Origin: Meishania sp964351985
GTDB lineage: Bacteria > Bacteroidota > Bacteroidia > Flavobacteriales > Flavobacteriaceae
Direction: 5' to 3'
Length of the DNA stretch: 64,000 bases
Assembly: GCA_964351985.1 (NCBI GenBank)
Contig: CAYGPR010000021.1
Location: 1 to 64,000 of the forward strand
Every line of letters begins with the position of its first letter. The first letter of the stretch is position 1. Below are positions 44,340 to 53,702 of the stretch, in pieces. The position numbers and the translations under genes are program-made. The notes beneath the pieces are model-generated. The model ran no database searches. It worked only from the letters and a program-made list of their open reading frames with translations, and was not told where the DNA came from.

Positions 44340-45137
44340 TTAGTTTGTTGTGTTTAGGGCCGGTGTTTTGAGTCGCATCAATTCAATATTTCGGAATTCT
44401 ACGGGATGACTTTCGGCTTGTAAAGCGATATACCCTTCTTTCAACATTCTGGGAACTCCCTGATCCAAAAGATTTTTTGAAAAGGAGTCCGTATCATCCA
44501 ATTGTGGACGTTCATATTCAAGTACAATTTCTCCATTTATGCGATGAATGACTTTCTCGTTTCCCCTGACCTCGATTTCAACGGTGACCCATTGGTCATT
44601 ATGATAGGTCTCTGATCTTGAATTGGTACAATGCTCTGTAATGAGTTTCCCGCCCATTTCAATGTGGGTGCCTGCGGTACACACGTTTCCTGTGGGTCGA
44701 GTTTCAACACCATTACCGCCCAATAATTGTGCTTCGACCGCCACAAGTAATTTTTGTTCTTTAGGAATGATATTTGGGGGTTGTGAATGAAACTTAATGC
44801 CACTGTTCTTATAGGCCCAGTCGGGCGCTCCGGCAACTTGTTCGCCTACGAAGCGGTATTCTAGCCTTAATTTGTAGTGTGACAATTTTTCATTAAAAAA
44901 AATATGTCCGAAGGTATCGTTGAACTGGTCATATTCGTCATAGGAAACGATTAATTTTCCATCAACTACTTGAAAGGTGTTTTTGTAGTTTTCATTTAGT
45001 TCGGCCCCGGTAATTTTTATTTGCCAACCGCTGAGGTCTTTTCCATTAAAAATTTGCCCCCACTTTCCGAATTGTTGTTTTTTTGAGGCGCAGGCCGTCA
45101 ACACAATAATACTTACGAAGAATGCGATTCTTTTCAT
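44340..45137 (-). CDS. DUF1080 lipoprotein (3-keto-disaccharide hydrolase family), copy B
   Basis: This 265-aa lipoprotein has lipobox VLTAC (Cys16). The DUF1080 fold includes GQIFNGKDLSGWQIKI, YRFVGEQVAGAPDWAYKNSG and the final GYIALQAESHPVEFRNIELM. It is strongly diverged from copy A (40038), with a Cys-containing loop TGNVCTAGTHIEM, so the two probably have different substrates. It is the promoter-proximal gene of the sugar operon, 78 bp before the esterase and 68 bp after purA ends. Confidence 0.88.
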   Translation of the reverse strand: MKRIAFFVSIIVLTACASKKQQFGKWGQIFNGKDLSGWQIKITGAELNENYKNTFQVVDGKLIVSYDEYDQFNDTFGHIFFNEKLSHYKLRLEYRFVGEQVAGAPDWAYKNSGIKFHSQPPNIIPKEQKLLVAVEAQLLGGNGVETRPTGNVCTAGTHIEMGGKLITEHCTNSRSETYHNDQWVTVEIEVRGNEKVIHRINGEIVLEYERPQLDDTDSFSKNLLDQGVPRMLKEGYIALQAESHPVEFRNIELMRLKTPALNTTN

Positions 45138-45205
45138 AGTGCAACAAAGTGTTCTGTGACCTTAAAACAGCAGCCCTAATGTGCCTCGCAGCAAGATAGA
45201 TTACT

Positions 45206-46477
45206 TTACCTATGAATGGTCTGGGTTCTATCGGGTCCCACCGAGACTATTTTGATCGGGACTTCGAGTTCTTTTTCCAAAAAACTGATATAGGCATTCA
45301 ATGTTTCAGGAAGCTGATCGGGAGAGGTCATCTTGGTGAGATCTTGTTTCCAACCTTCCATTTCAGTATAGATAGGTGTAACGTTCTCAGCCTCTATATT
45401 ATAAGGTAAATGTGTAATTTTTTCTCCCTTGTAGTTATAAGCTGTACAGACCTTTAATTTCTTGAACCCACTCAATACATCGCCCTTCATCATCATCAGC
45501 TCGGTGACCCCGTTGATTTGAACTGCATATTTTAAAGCAATAAGATCTAGCCAACCACATCGTCTAGGCCGACCCGTGGTGGCACCGAATTCGTTACCCA
45601 CACGGCCCATGGTTTCGCCATCTTGATCAAAAAGTTCTGTTGGGAACGGACCGCTGCCAACTCGTGTCGTATAAGCCTTGAAGATTCCTTTTACATCTCC
45701 AATTTGATTTGGAGCCACTCCCAAACCTGTGCAGGCCCCGGCTGCCGTGGTATTGCTGGAAGTAACATACGGGTAGGTACCGAAATCGATATCCAGCAAA
45801 GAGCCCTGTGCGCCTTCCGCCAATATTTTTTTTCCATCTTTTTGAGCCTGATATAAGTATTCTTCGCTATCGATGAAGGTCAACTTTTTCAACACTTCTA
45901 CCGCGTTACAAAAATCGGTTTCGAGTTCCTTAAGGTCATATTGAATGTCAACATCATAGAAAGCGATCATCGCCTCGTGTTTATCGGCCAAGGCCCGATA
46001 TTTTTCTTTCCAGTTGTCAAGCTCAAGGTCACCGACACGCATTCCGTTTCTACCTGTTTTGTCCATATAGGTCGGGCCGATTCCCTTTAATGTGGAACCT
46101 ATCTTCGCTTTACCTTTCGAAGCTTCGGAAGCCGCATCCAACAAGCGATGTGTAGGTAGAATGAGGTGGGCTTTTCTAGAAATCAACAATTTCGATTTAA
46201 AATCAATGTTGAATTTGTTAAGGTTGTCCAATTCCTTTTTAAAGATAACAGGGTCGATAACGACCCCGTTACCTACGATGTTAATCGCGTTTTTATGAAA
46301 TATTCCTGATGGTATGGTGTGCAGTACATGTTTTATGCCATCGAACTCTAACGTGTGGCCAGCATTTGGACCACCTTGAAATCGAGCTATGATATCATAG
46401 TCTTTTGTTAATACATCTACGATTTTTCCTTTTCCCTCGTCACCCCATTGTAGGCCCAACAATAAATCTACTGCCAT
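45206..46477 (-). CDS. purA: Adenylosuccinate synthetase
   Basis: This 423-aa enzyme joins IMP and aspartate using GTP in AMP synthesis. The N-terminal GTP/IMP loop LLGLQWGDEGKGKIVD contains catalytic Asp13. Other blocks are GGPNAGHTLEF, GIGPTYMDKTGRNGMRVGDL, EGAQGSLLDIDFGTYPYVTS and the GRPRRCGWLDLIALKYA segment. It is full length. It lies 13 bp after the Fur-like regulator gene and is probably co-transcribed with it. Confidence 0.96.
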   Translation of the reverse strand: MAVDLLLGLQWGDEGKGKIVDVLTKDYDIIARFQGGPNAGHTLEFDGIKHVLHTIPSGIFHKNAINIVGNGVVIDPVIFKKELDNLNKFNIDFKSKLLISRKAHLILPTHRLLDAASEASKGKAKIGSTLKGIGPTYMDKTGRNGMRVGDLELDNWKEKYRALADKHEAMIAFYDVDIQYDLKELETDFCNAVEVLKKLTFIDSEEYLYQAQKDGKKILAEGAQGSLLDIDFGTYPYVTSSNTTAAGACTGLGVAPNQIGDVKGIFKAYTTRVGSGPFPTELFDQDGETMGRVGNEFGATTGRPRRCGWLDLIALKYAVQINGVTELMMMKGDVLSGFKKLKVCTAYNYKGEKITHLPYNIEAENVTPIYTEMEGWKQDLTKMTSPDQLPETLNAYISFLEKELEVPIKIVSVGPDRTQTIHR

Positions 46478-46490
46478 CTATATTTTCCGG

Positions 46491-46967
46491 TTAGCTGTTT
46501 GTGTTTTCCTTTGTGCCCGCTTTTTCAGCCGGCTGGTTTTTTGTGCCATAAAAATACAGCGAATGCGTGTTTATTTTGATGTCGAAAACCTCTTCGATCG
46601 TCTTTTTTATGGATTGGATCCGTGGGTCACAGAACTCCATTACCTCTCCCGTATCGGTGAGGATAACATGATCATGCTGACGATCAAAATATGACTTTTC
46701 ATATTGGGCCTGATTTTTCCCGAATTGATGCTTACGCACCAGTTTACAATCCAATAAAAGCTCGATGGTATTGTACAAAGTTGCACGACTCACCCTATAA
46801 TTTTTATTCTTCATGTTGATGTAGAGCGACTCGATATCAAAATGTTCGTCACTATCATAAATCTCTTGAAGAATAGCATAACGCTCGGGCGTTTTTCTGT
46901 GACCATTCTCTTCTAGAAAGGTGGTAAAAACGTTTTTGACTATTTCTTGATTTTTATTGGAAGCCAT
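46491..46967 (-). CDS. Fur family transcriptional regulator lacking the structural zinc cysteines
   Basis: This 158-aa protein has a winged-helix domain (LEENGHRKTPERYAILQEIY, then YRVSRATLYNTIELLLDCKL) and a Fur-type dimerisation domain (QHDHVILTDTGEVMEFCDPR). The two CxxC pairs that hold structural zinc in most Fur/Zur/PerR proteins are absent. Only isolated Cys residues remain, in LLDCKL and MEFCDP. Its metal or signal is therefore uncertain. It starts a short operon with purA behind a TACCTTTG element. Confidence 0.88.
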   Translation of the reverse strand: MASNKNQEIVKNVFTTFLEENGHRKTPERYAILQEIYDSDEHFDIESLYINMKNKNYRVSRATLYNTIELLLDCKLVRKHQFGKNQAQYEKSYFDRQHDHVILTDTGEVMEFCDPRIQSIKKTIEEVFDIKINTHSLYFYGTKNQPAEKAGTKENTNS

Positions 46968-46992
46968 GCCCTACATTTTCTTCGACAATTCA

Positions 46993-47000
46993 CAAAGGTA
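46993..47000 (-). promoter_or_regulatory. -7 element (TACCTTTG, minus strand) of the fur-purA operon
   Basis: The reverse complement of CAAAGGTA matches TAnnTTTG exactly, 25 bp before the ATG at 46967. The expected -33 position holds GTTC rather than TTTG, so the -33 match is weak. Confidence 0.5.
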
Positions 47001-47126
47001 CAGTTAAATTCTTAGTACTAGAACACCGTTTTATCAACAGAAAGTGAACACGTAGTAAAATGGGTCAACGATTATATACTTTATTCACTGCTATTTATTA
47101 AAGGATTTTCTGTAATTGGGAAAAAC

Positions 47127-49331
47127 CTAAACTCTGGTGACCTTATCGATACCGTTGATCTGTTTTAAATTGGTGATCAACTTTTTGAGGATGTTATTGT
47201 TTTTGACCACAACAGTTATTCTGCCCGTAAAAGTTCCTCCGTCGGTACTGAAGTTCAGATTACGCATGTTTACATGCATGTTATCGGAAATTACTTCTGT
47301 AATCTCGCTAACAAGGCCCAAATTGTCAATACCTGTCAACTGAATTTCCGATTTAAATTCTTCTTGGGTCGAGTCGATCCATTTGGCGCTTATAATACGG
47401 TATGCGTAATTGGATTGCAGCGAAATCGCATTCGGACAATTTTTCTTGTGTACCTTGATACCGTCGTTCACGCTAATAAAGCCAAATACTTCATCACCGG
47501 GGATAGGGTTACAGCATTGTGAAAGTTTGTAATCAAGTTTTTCTTCTTCCTTACCGAATACGAGCATATCGTATTTTGAGGTAATCTCGTCCTTATCGAT
47601 ATCTTCTGGTACCGGCGTTCTTCGAATCTTATTTTTGAAGAAACTTATGAACGCATTGTTATATGAAGAAGCAAAATCTTTTATCTTTTGATTGTCAATG
47701 GCTCCTATACCGACCCGATAGAAAAGGTCTAAGCTGGTCTTCAGTTTAAAGAAGATTACCATTTTATTGACCACATCTTCGTTAAGGGTAACTTTTTGGG
47801 ATTTTAATTTTCGTCGCAAAATTTCCTTGCCCTCTTCCGCGGTCGACTTTTTCTCTTCGCGCAGCGACGATTTAATTTTGGCCCTTGCCCTTGCGGTATT
47901 CGCATAATCCAACCAATTCTGATTGGGCTTTGCCTGCTCCGAGGTGATGATTTCTACTTGATCACCACTGTTCAAGGTGGTATTTAAGGGTACTAATTTT
48001 CCATTTACTTTGGCACCACGTGTACGCATGCCCACTTCGGTATGGATGTTAAAGGCAAAGTCGAGGGGCGTGGCCCCTTTTGGCAAAGACTTCAATTCTC
48101 CTTTCGGAGTAAAAACAAAGATTTCTTTTGCGTACAGGTTGAGCTTGAATTCTTCTACAAAGTCGACCGCATTGGCCGTGGCGTTCTCCAAGGCTTCCTG
48201 CAAACGGTTCAACCACACATCGATACCTTGTTCTTTTTGGTCACCATGCTTATATTTAAAGTGTGCGGCGTAGCCTTTCTCAGCAATTTCGTGCATACGT
48301 TCACTTCGAATCTGTACCTCGACCCATCGGCCTTTCGGACCCATTACCGTAATATGTAATGCTTCATATCCTGTGGATTTTGGAGAAGAAATCCAATCCC
48401 GTAAACGAACCGGGTTTGGCGTGAAATGATCGGTAACAATGGAATATATTTTCCAGGCCAAAAACTTTTCATTCTGCGCATCGGAACGATAGATAATTCG
48501 AATCGCGAATTTATCATAAATCTCTTCGAAAGATACGTTCTGTGCCTTCATTTTACGACGCATGGAGTAGATCGATTTCATTCTACCCTTTATGGTGTAT
48601 TCAAGCTTTTCTTGATCTAGGGATTGCTTAATAATACCTGTGAACGCATCGATATAGGCTTGCTGCTCTTCTTTTGAACCCTCTATTTTTCGTTTTATAT
48701 CTTCATAAACGTTCGGTTCGGTGTACTTGAGGCTCAAATCTTCGAGTTCGGTCTTAATATTGTACAATCCGATTCTATGTGCCAAAGGGGCGTAAATATA
48801 TAAGGTCTCAGATGCAATTTGTACCTGCTTGTGCTCGGGCATGGAATCCAAGGTCAGCATATTGTGGTAGCGGTCAGCAATTTTGATAATGATAACACGT
48901 ACATCATCATGCAGGGTAAGTAACATTTTTCTGAAATTCTCGGCCTGTTGCGAGATGTTCATGTCCTTTTTCAGGTGTGCTATTTTGGTAAGTCCATCAA
49001 CGATTCGCGCTATGGTCTCACCGAACATACGTTCGATATCGTCGAGGGTATATTCACTGTCCTCGACGACGTCGTGCAGAAGCGCAGAGGCAATGGAGAC
49101 TGCATCTAAGCCGATTTCAGAGGCAACAATTTTGGCAACGGCAATAGGATGAAAAATGTAGGCCTCACCAGATTTTCTTCTTTGCTCTTTATGGGCGTCC
49201 ACGGCAATTTCAAAGGCGGCCCGTATCAGTTTCTTGTCATCATCGGACAAGGTCTGATAGCTGATGCGAAGCAATTCTTTGTACTGCTTGGCAATTTCCT
49301 TATTTTCTTTTTCTAACGTTGCTTGGGTCAT
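47127..49331 (-). CDS. Bifunctional (p)ppGpp synthetase/hydrolase RelA/SpoT
   Basis: This 734-aa Rsh protein controls the stringent response. The N-terminal HD hydrolase has His61 and the HDVVED motif at 86-91, intact for hydrolysis. The synthetase domain has DKFAIRIIYRS and KSTGYEALHITVMG. The TGS domain (EIFVFTPKGELKSLPKGATP) is followed by a helical part and a C-terminal ACT domain (IQLTGIDNLGLVSEITEVIS). All domains of the long bifunctional form are present. It has 159 bp to the fur gene and 202 bp of AT-rich non-coding sequence upstream. Confidence 0.94.
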   Translation of the reverse strand: MTQATLEKENKEIAKQYKELLRISYQTLSDDDKKLIRAAFEIAVDAHKEQRRKSGEAYIFHPIAVAKIVASEIGLDAVSIASALLHDVVEDSEYTLDDIERMFGETIARIVDGLTKIAHLKKDMNISQQAENFRKMLLTLHDDVRVIIIKIADRYHNMLTLDSMPEHKQVQIASETLYIYAPLAHRIGLYNIKTELEDLSLKYTEPNVYEDIKRKIEGSKEEQQAYIDAFTGIIKQSLDQEKLEYTIKGRMKSIYSMRRKMKAQNVSFEEIYDKFAIRIIYRSDAQNEKFLAWKIYSIVTDHFTPNPVRLRDWISSPKSTGYEALHITVMGPKGRWVEVQIRSERMHEIAEKGYAAHFKYKHGDQKEQGIDVWLNRLQEALENATANAVDFVEEFKLNLYAKEIFVFTPKGELKSLPKGATPLDFAFNIHTEVGMRTRGAKVNGKLVPLNTTLNSGDQVEIITSEQAKPNQNWLDYANTARARAKIKSSLREEKKSTAEEGKEILRRKLKSQKVTLNEDVVNKMVIFFKLKTSLDLFYRVGIGAIDNQKIKDFASSYNNAFISFFKNKIRRTPVPEDIDKDEITSKYDMLVFGKEEEKLDYKLSQCCNPIPGDEVFGFISVNDGIKVHKKNCPNAISLQSNYAYRIISAKWIDSTQEEFKSEIQLTGIDNLGLVSEITEVISDNMHVNMRNLNFSTDGGTFTGRITVVVKNNNILKKLITNLKQINGIDKVTRV

Positions 49332-49533
49332 AATGAACTCAAATATACTCTTTCAATTAGCTAAAAAATTGCCCTTTTACACCCATTTTTCGTGCTTTTT
49401 TCCTTCCGCCCTGCTATGCAACTCTAAAAACACTTCAAATGGAAACAAAATGGCTAATTTTCGTTTCAATCTAAAGAGTATTTTTGAGTTCAATATTAAA
49501 AATACATCGATCTTTACTAGCAAGCAACAAAAA

Positions 49534-50760
49534 TTATGCCCGAAGATTCTTAATTCTTTGGATAAGCGGAGGGTGTGAATAATGCATGATCACATAAGCA
49601 GGATGGGGGGTAAGGTTGCTCAGGCTATTCTTGGAAAGTTTTTTTAAGGAGGTAATCAAGGGTTCGGCACCGAACGTATTCTTGGCATAATCATCGGCCT
49701 GATATTCAAATTTTCGAGAGAGGTAGTTCATTATCAAACCGGTCAATTCGGAAATCGGACTGTACAGAATGCCAAAACCGATAAGTGCGGCATGAAAACT
49801 GGGTCGGGTCACCCCAATGGCTATTGAAATATTGGGATTGTTAACAAATAAGGAAAGAATATATAAGGTCAAACCTGTAGTAACAAACGATGCAATTAAA
49901 TTGAATATGATGTGTTTTCGTTTGTAGTGCCCAACTTCATGCGCCAAGACCGCCACAATTTCATCTTCATCAAGATCGTTAATCAGTGTATCATAAAGGG
50001 TCACCCGTTTTTCTTTCCCAAAACCTGAAAAATAGGCATTGGCCTTGGTAGAGCGTTTTGAACCATCGATGACGAAGATATTTTGAAGTTCAAAACCCAC
50101 TTTTTTGGCGTAAGCTTCGATTTTACTCTTTAAACTTCCGGTTTCTAAAGGGGTCTGTTTGTTGAATAATGGCACAATTAAACGACTGTAGAAAAGGTTC
50201 ATAAAAAGGATGAAAACAGTGATCACGCCCCATGCATAGACCCAAAAATTACTACCGGCCACTTGATAAAAAAGGATTATGGCAGCTAGAATTCCACCGC
50301 CCAATATTCCTGACATCAGCCATCCCTTCAACTTGTCGATAAAAAATAGTTTTCTAGTTGTTTTATTGAACCCGAATTTTTCTTCGATGACAAAAGTGGA
50401 ATAATATGAAAGGGGAGTGGTAATAATATCGCTACCGATTATGATGATTCCGAAAAATAATAAGGCCATACCTATTGCATTGTCTGTAATCGACCTTACG
50501 ATATTGTCGATCCATTCGAATCCGCCCAAAATCAAGAATCCTAAAGTCAATACTAGTGAAAAAACTGAGCTAACCAGACCGAACCGGTAGCGGGTCTTTT
50601 TATATGCTTGTGATTTCTGGTATTCTTGTAAGTCGAAGACATCGTTGAGTTCTTCGGGTACGGGATCCGCATAGCGTTTTGCATTAAGGTATTCTAGAAA
50701 AGTCTCCAACAAGAATTGGACTACGAGAATAGCAATAATGATATAGAAAAGAGTGCTCAT
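49534..50760 (-). CDS. M48 family metallopeptidase (Ste24/CAAX protease 1 type)
   Basis: This 408-aa membrane zinc protease has about seven hydrophobic spans, the zinc motif LAHEVGHYKRKH (HExxH) and the downstream EYQADDYAK ligand Glu. The N-terminal region includes the family phrase YFSGFGKEKRVTLYDTLI. Bacterial homologues degrade misfolded membrane proteins. It lies between spoT and a TrmH-type gene on the same strand, with a 60-bp gap to the latter. Confidence 0.92.
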   Translation of the reverse strand: MSTLFYIIIAILVVQFLLETFLEYLNAKRYADPVPEELNDVFDLQEYQKSQAYKKTRYRFGLVSSVFSLVLTLGFLILGGFEWIDNIVRSITDNAIGMALLFFGIIIIGSDIITTPLSYYSTFVIEEKFGFNKTTRKLFFIDKLKGWLMSGILGGGILAAIILFYQVAGSNFWVYAWGVITVFILFMNLFYSRLIVPLFNKQTPLETGSLKSKIEAYAKKVGFELQNIFVIDGSKRSTKANAYFSGFGKEKRVTLYDTLINDLDEDEIVAVLAHEVGHYKRKHIIFNLIASFVTTGLTLYILSLFVNNPNISIAIGVTRPSFHAALIGFGILYSPISELTGLIMNYLSRKFEYQADDYAKNTFGAEPLITSLKKLSKNSLSNLTPHPAYVIMHYSHPPLIQRIKNLRA

Positions 50761-50820
50761 ATCTGGTCTGGTGTATGAAGATTATTGTAGTGCTTCAATA
50801 TTGTCTCTGACTACTGAACG

Positions 50821-51630
50821 CTACATTCCCCTTTGTCTTTTAGCCTCAAAGATAAGTATTGCGGCCGATACCGATACGTTCATAGAATCAATTTCGCCCT
50901 GCATCGGAATAACAATATTTTGATCGGACCATTCGAGCCATTCTTCGCTGAGTCCGGTAGCTTCGGTACCTACCACGATGGCGGTAGGGTGTTTAAAATC
51001 AGTTTCGAGATAGTTTTTCGAGGCGGATAAGGCCGCACAATACATCTTAATATTATTGGCTTTTAAAAAGGTGATCACTTCGGTTGTGCTTCCTGTGACA
51101 ATTGTATTTGTAAAAACACAGCCTACACTCGAACGTATGATATTCGGATTGTACAAGTCCCCCTTGGGGTTAGCAATGATTACGGCATCCAAGTTCGCAG
51201 CATCTGCCGTACGCAATAGGGCACCGATGTTTCCTGGTTTTTCCGGGGCCTCGGCTACCAAGACCAGGGGGTTATTGTTTGCGAATGTGAGGTTTTCAAG
51301 AGCGTGTGGCTTTCCTTTGACGATGGCCAAAATTCCCTCGGTCGTTTCCCGGTATACTATTTTTTGATAGACTTCCTTGGATACAGAAATAATTTCAGGC
51401 AAGCATTTTGATTCGGGGAATAGTACAAGAACTTCTTCTTGGGAAATAATATCCGAAAGAAAAAAAAGTGTTTCTATTTCATAGTTTCCTTTTATGGCCA
51501 ATCGTAATTCGCGCTGCCCTTCCAGAACAAATAATCCTGACTTTTTCCGCTCCCGCGATTTTTCCCTTAAGGCCAGAACCTTTTTGACCAAAGGATTTTG
51601 AAGACTACTGATTTCCTTAATTTCGCGCAT
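50821..51630 (-). CDS. TrmH/SpoU family RNA 2'-O-methyltransferase
   Basis: This 269-aa protein is probably an rRNA ribose methyltransferase. It has a substrate-binding N-terminal domain (KVLALREKSRERKKSGLFVLE) and a SPOUT knot with the three motifs PGNIGALLRTADAANLDAVI, VVGTEATGLSEEWL and IPMQGEIDSMNVSVSAAILI. It is divergent from the DUF6503 gene, with 57 bp between starts. The target nucleotide is not predictable. Confidence 0.93.
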   Translation of the reverse strand: MREIKEISSLQNPLVKKVLALREKSRERKKSGLFVLEGQRELRLAIKGNYEIETLFFLSDIISQEEVLVLFPESKCLPEIISVSKEVYQKIVYRETTEGILAIVKGKPHALENLTFANNNPLVLVAEAPEKPGNIGALLRTADAANLDAVIIANPKGDLYNPNIIRSSVGCVFTNTIVTGSTTEVITFLKANNIKMYCAALSASKNYLETDFKHPTAIVVGTEATGLSEEWLEWSDQNIVIPMQGEIDSMNVSVSAAILIFEAKRQRGM

Positions 51631-51687
51631 CGTTACAAAAGTAATTTAATTGCGATTGCTTTGACAAAAGGAAAAAACTAAAAAGCT

Positions 51688-52479
51688 ATGATAAGATTAT
51701 TGATTCTAACAATGGGCTTTTTGGCTTTCACGGGGTGTAAAGAAGTAAAAAAAGAAGTGGTACAACCAAAAATGGAGGAAGAAACGACTTCAAAGGAATT
51801 TCCTGAAACGATTTCCAAAATCTTTGAAGCTCATGGCGGAATTGATGTCTATAAGACCAACCGCGTACTTTCTTTTGAAATTCCAAAAGAAGATATGACC
51901 GAGGCGCATCATATCGATTTAAGGACAAGAAACGAAAAGATAACTATGGGCGATATTGCCATGGGGTTCGATGGTGCGGACTTTTGGCTGTTAGATGAGA
52001 AGGGCGAATACGATGGTGATCCGATTTTCTATCATAATTTGATGTTCTACTTTTATACGATGCCTTTCGTCTTGGGGGATGATGGAATACGATATGAAAA
52101 GACCGAAAGTCTTGCTTTTGAAGGAAAAAACTATCCGGGTATCAAAATAAGCTACGATTTGGGAATTGGCCTTTCGTCCAAAGATGAATATTTTGTGCAT
52201 TACCATCCCGAAACGTTTCAGATGCAATGGCTGGGGTACACCGTGACCTATCGCAGCGGTGAAAAATCGGATAATGTACGATGGATTCGATATAACGATT
52301 GGATGGAAGTCAACGGTTTGATACTGCCCAAATCTATCACTTGGCACGCGAACGAAGGCAGAACGATCAAGAAAGCGAAGAATACGGTTTCTTTTGAAAA
52401 TGTCACTTTGTCGAAAGCAAAAAAGCCCGATACTCTTTTTGCCAGGCCCGAAAATGCAAAAGTGGTCACAAAGGAATAG
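51688..52479 (+). CDS. DUF6503-like lipoprotein
   Basis: This 263-aa lipoprotein (lipobox FLAFTGC) has the body ISKIFEAHGGIDVYKTNRVL, GADFWLLDEKGEYDGDPIFY and ILPKSITWHANEGRTIKKAK. That layout, with an outer-membrane-lipoprotein-carrier-like beta structure, is typical of flavobacterial DUF6503 proteins. Its function is unknown. It precedes the Moco operon by 49 bp and could be read into it, but has no evident link to that pathway. Confidence 0.8.
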   Translation: MIRLLILTMGFLAFTGCKEVKKEVVQPKMEEETTSKEFPETISKIFEAHGGIDVYKTNRVLSFEIPKEDMTEAHHIDLRTRNEKITMGDIAMGFDGADFWLLDEKGEYDGDPIFYHNLMFYFYTMPFVLGDDGIRYEKTESLAFEGKNYPGIKISYDLGIGLSSKDEYFVHYHPETFQMQWLGYTVTYRSGEKSDNVRWIRYNDWMEVNGLILPKSITWHANEGRTIKKAKNTVSFENVTLSKAKKPDTLFARPENAKVVTKE

Positions 52480-52528
52480 AAAATCCTCTTTTTTTTGAGT
52501 AAATTGAACTTTCAATTATTAAGAGCAG

Positions 52529-52771
52529 ATGGAATTATTGTTATTCGGAATCGCAAAGGATATCGTCGGCGAATCGGTCATCGACTTGTCGGATAAGGAT
52601 AAGTTGCCAAAATCGGTCGCTGAGCTTAAGAAACTGTTGGCCGTCGATTATCCCGATTTTTCAAAACTTTCATCATTGGCCATCGCAGTAAATAGCGAAT
52701 ATGCCGGTGATGATGTCGTATTGAACAAGGATGATGAGATAGCGATAATTCCCCCTGTAAGCGGCGGATAA
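52529..52771 (+). CDS. moaD: Molybdopterin synthase small subunit MoaD
   Basis: This 80-aa ubiquitin-fold sulfur carrier ends in the required double glycine (EIAIIPPVSGG). After thiocarboxylation by MoeB it donates sulfur to cyclic pyranopterin monophosphate within the MoaD-MoaE complex. The body is typical, with LLFGIAKDIVGESVIDL and FSKLSSLAIAVNSEYAGDD. Its stop overlaps the moaE start by one base, matching the stoichiometric complex. Confidence 0.92.
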   Translation: MELLLFGIAKDIVGESVIDLSDKDKLPKSVAELKKLLAVDYPDFSKLSSLAIAVNSEYAGDDVVLNKDDEIAIIPPVSGG

Positions 52772-53190
52772 TGGAAGATATTGTTGTAGAAATAGTCGAT
52801 AAAATTGATACTTCCCAAGTGTTCATGGGCCTGTCTCATGCACATAGCGGCGGTATTTGTGTTTTTGTAGGAACTGTTCGTGAATTCACCCAAAATGAAG
52901 AAGTAGTTTCTTTGGAATTCGAAACCTACGAAAAAATGGCATTAAAGGAAATGAATAAGATTGCCTCGCATGCCGCAGCGAAATGGAATTTGAACAAAGT
53001 GATCATATGCCATGCGGTCGGTGCGAAACAAGTTGAGGAACCTGTTGTAATCGTAGGTGCTTCTTCAGCACATCGGGATGCTTGTTTCGAAGCCTGTCGA
53101 TATCTTATCGATACCTTAAAAGCCACCGTTCCTATCTGGAAAAAAGAGATTTTTAAGAATAAAACGGTTTGGGTTTCGGCTCATCCTTAG
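52771..53190 (+). CDS. moaE: Molybdopterin synthase catalytic subunit MoaE
   Basis: This 139-aa protein has GGICVFVGTVREFTQNEEV, LEFETYEKMALKEM, IICHAVGAKQVEEPVVIVGA and SSAHRDACFEACRYLID. The catalytic lysines lie in KATVPIWKKEIF. It forms the heterotetramer with MoaD and converts cPMP to molybdopterin. It overlaps moaD by 1 nt and is followed by moaC after 38 bp. Confidence 0.95.
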   Translation: MEDIVVEIVDKIDTSQVFMGLSHAHSGGICVFVGTVREFTQNEEVVSLEFETYEKMALKEMNKIASHAAAKWNLNKVIICHAVGAKQVEEPVVIVGASSAHRDACFEACRYLIDTLKATVPIWKKEIFKNKTVWVSAHP

Positions 53191-53228
53191 GCGCAGTATC
53201 TTCGTTGAATTTTCAGTATCTTTCATCA

Positions 53229-53702
53229 ATGACAAAGGAACTTTCACAGATAGATGAGGCTGGCTATGCCTCGATGGTCGATGTATCTGACAAAAGCACA
53301 TCCGTGAGAACGGCTAGGGCGTCGGGAAAAGTACTTTTTCCTTCGGATGTTTTTCACCAACTTGCAGCCGACGATTTCCTAGGAAAAAAGGGAAGTATCA
53401 TTCAAACGGCAATAATCGCCGGAATCCAAGCTGTTAAAAAAACCGCTGAATTGATTCCTTTGTGCCATCAATTGAACCTTTCTAAAATACAGCTGGATAT
53501 CGAACCGAGCGATAAAGCATTGCAAATCTCTTGCAGCGTAAAATGCAATGAAAGAACGGGAGTAGAAATGGAAGCCCTAACGGGAGTATCAGTCGCGGCC
53601 CTGACCATTTATGATATGTGCAAAGCCTTGAGCCATGACATCACAATTTCAGAAATACAATTAGAACAAAAAACAGGAGGGAAGAATGACTTCAACCGCT
53701 AG
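53229..53702 (+). CDS. moaC: Cyclic pyranopterin monophosphate synthase MoaC
   Basis: This 157-aa protein acts after MoaA in the first step of Moco synthesis. The family blocks are all there: MVDVSDKSTSVRTARASG, IAGIQAVKKTAELIPLCHQL and VEMEALTGVSVAALTIYDMC. ATG 53229 is the family start; the frame from 53169 would overlap moaE. The 3' end overlaps mobA by 17 nt. Confidence 0.95.
   Translation: MTKELSQIDEAGYASMVDVSDKSTSVRTARASGKVLFPSDVFHQLAADDFLGKKGSIIQTAIIAGIQAVKKTAELIPLCHQLNLSKIQLDIEPSDKALQISCSVKCNERTGVEMEALTGVSVAALTIYDMCKALSHDITISEIQLEQKTGGKNDFNR
53675..53681 (+). promoter_or_regulatory. Strong Shine-Dalgarno site of mobA
   Basis: AGGAGGG lies 4 nt before ATG 53686, within the end of moaC. 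Canonical Shine-Dalgarno sequences are scarce in this window, so it fixes the mobA start and marks an unusually strong ribosome site. Confidence 0.6.

Noticed and set aside
49332..49533. TATATTTG-like element just before the SpoT gene as its promoter
   Set aside because: It lies only 8 nt before the ATG and has no TTG at the right distance. Transcription would start at or within the start codon.
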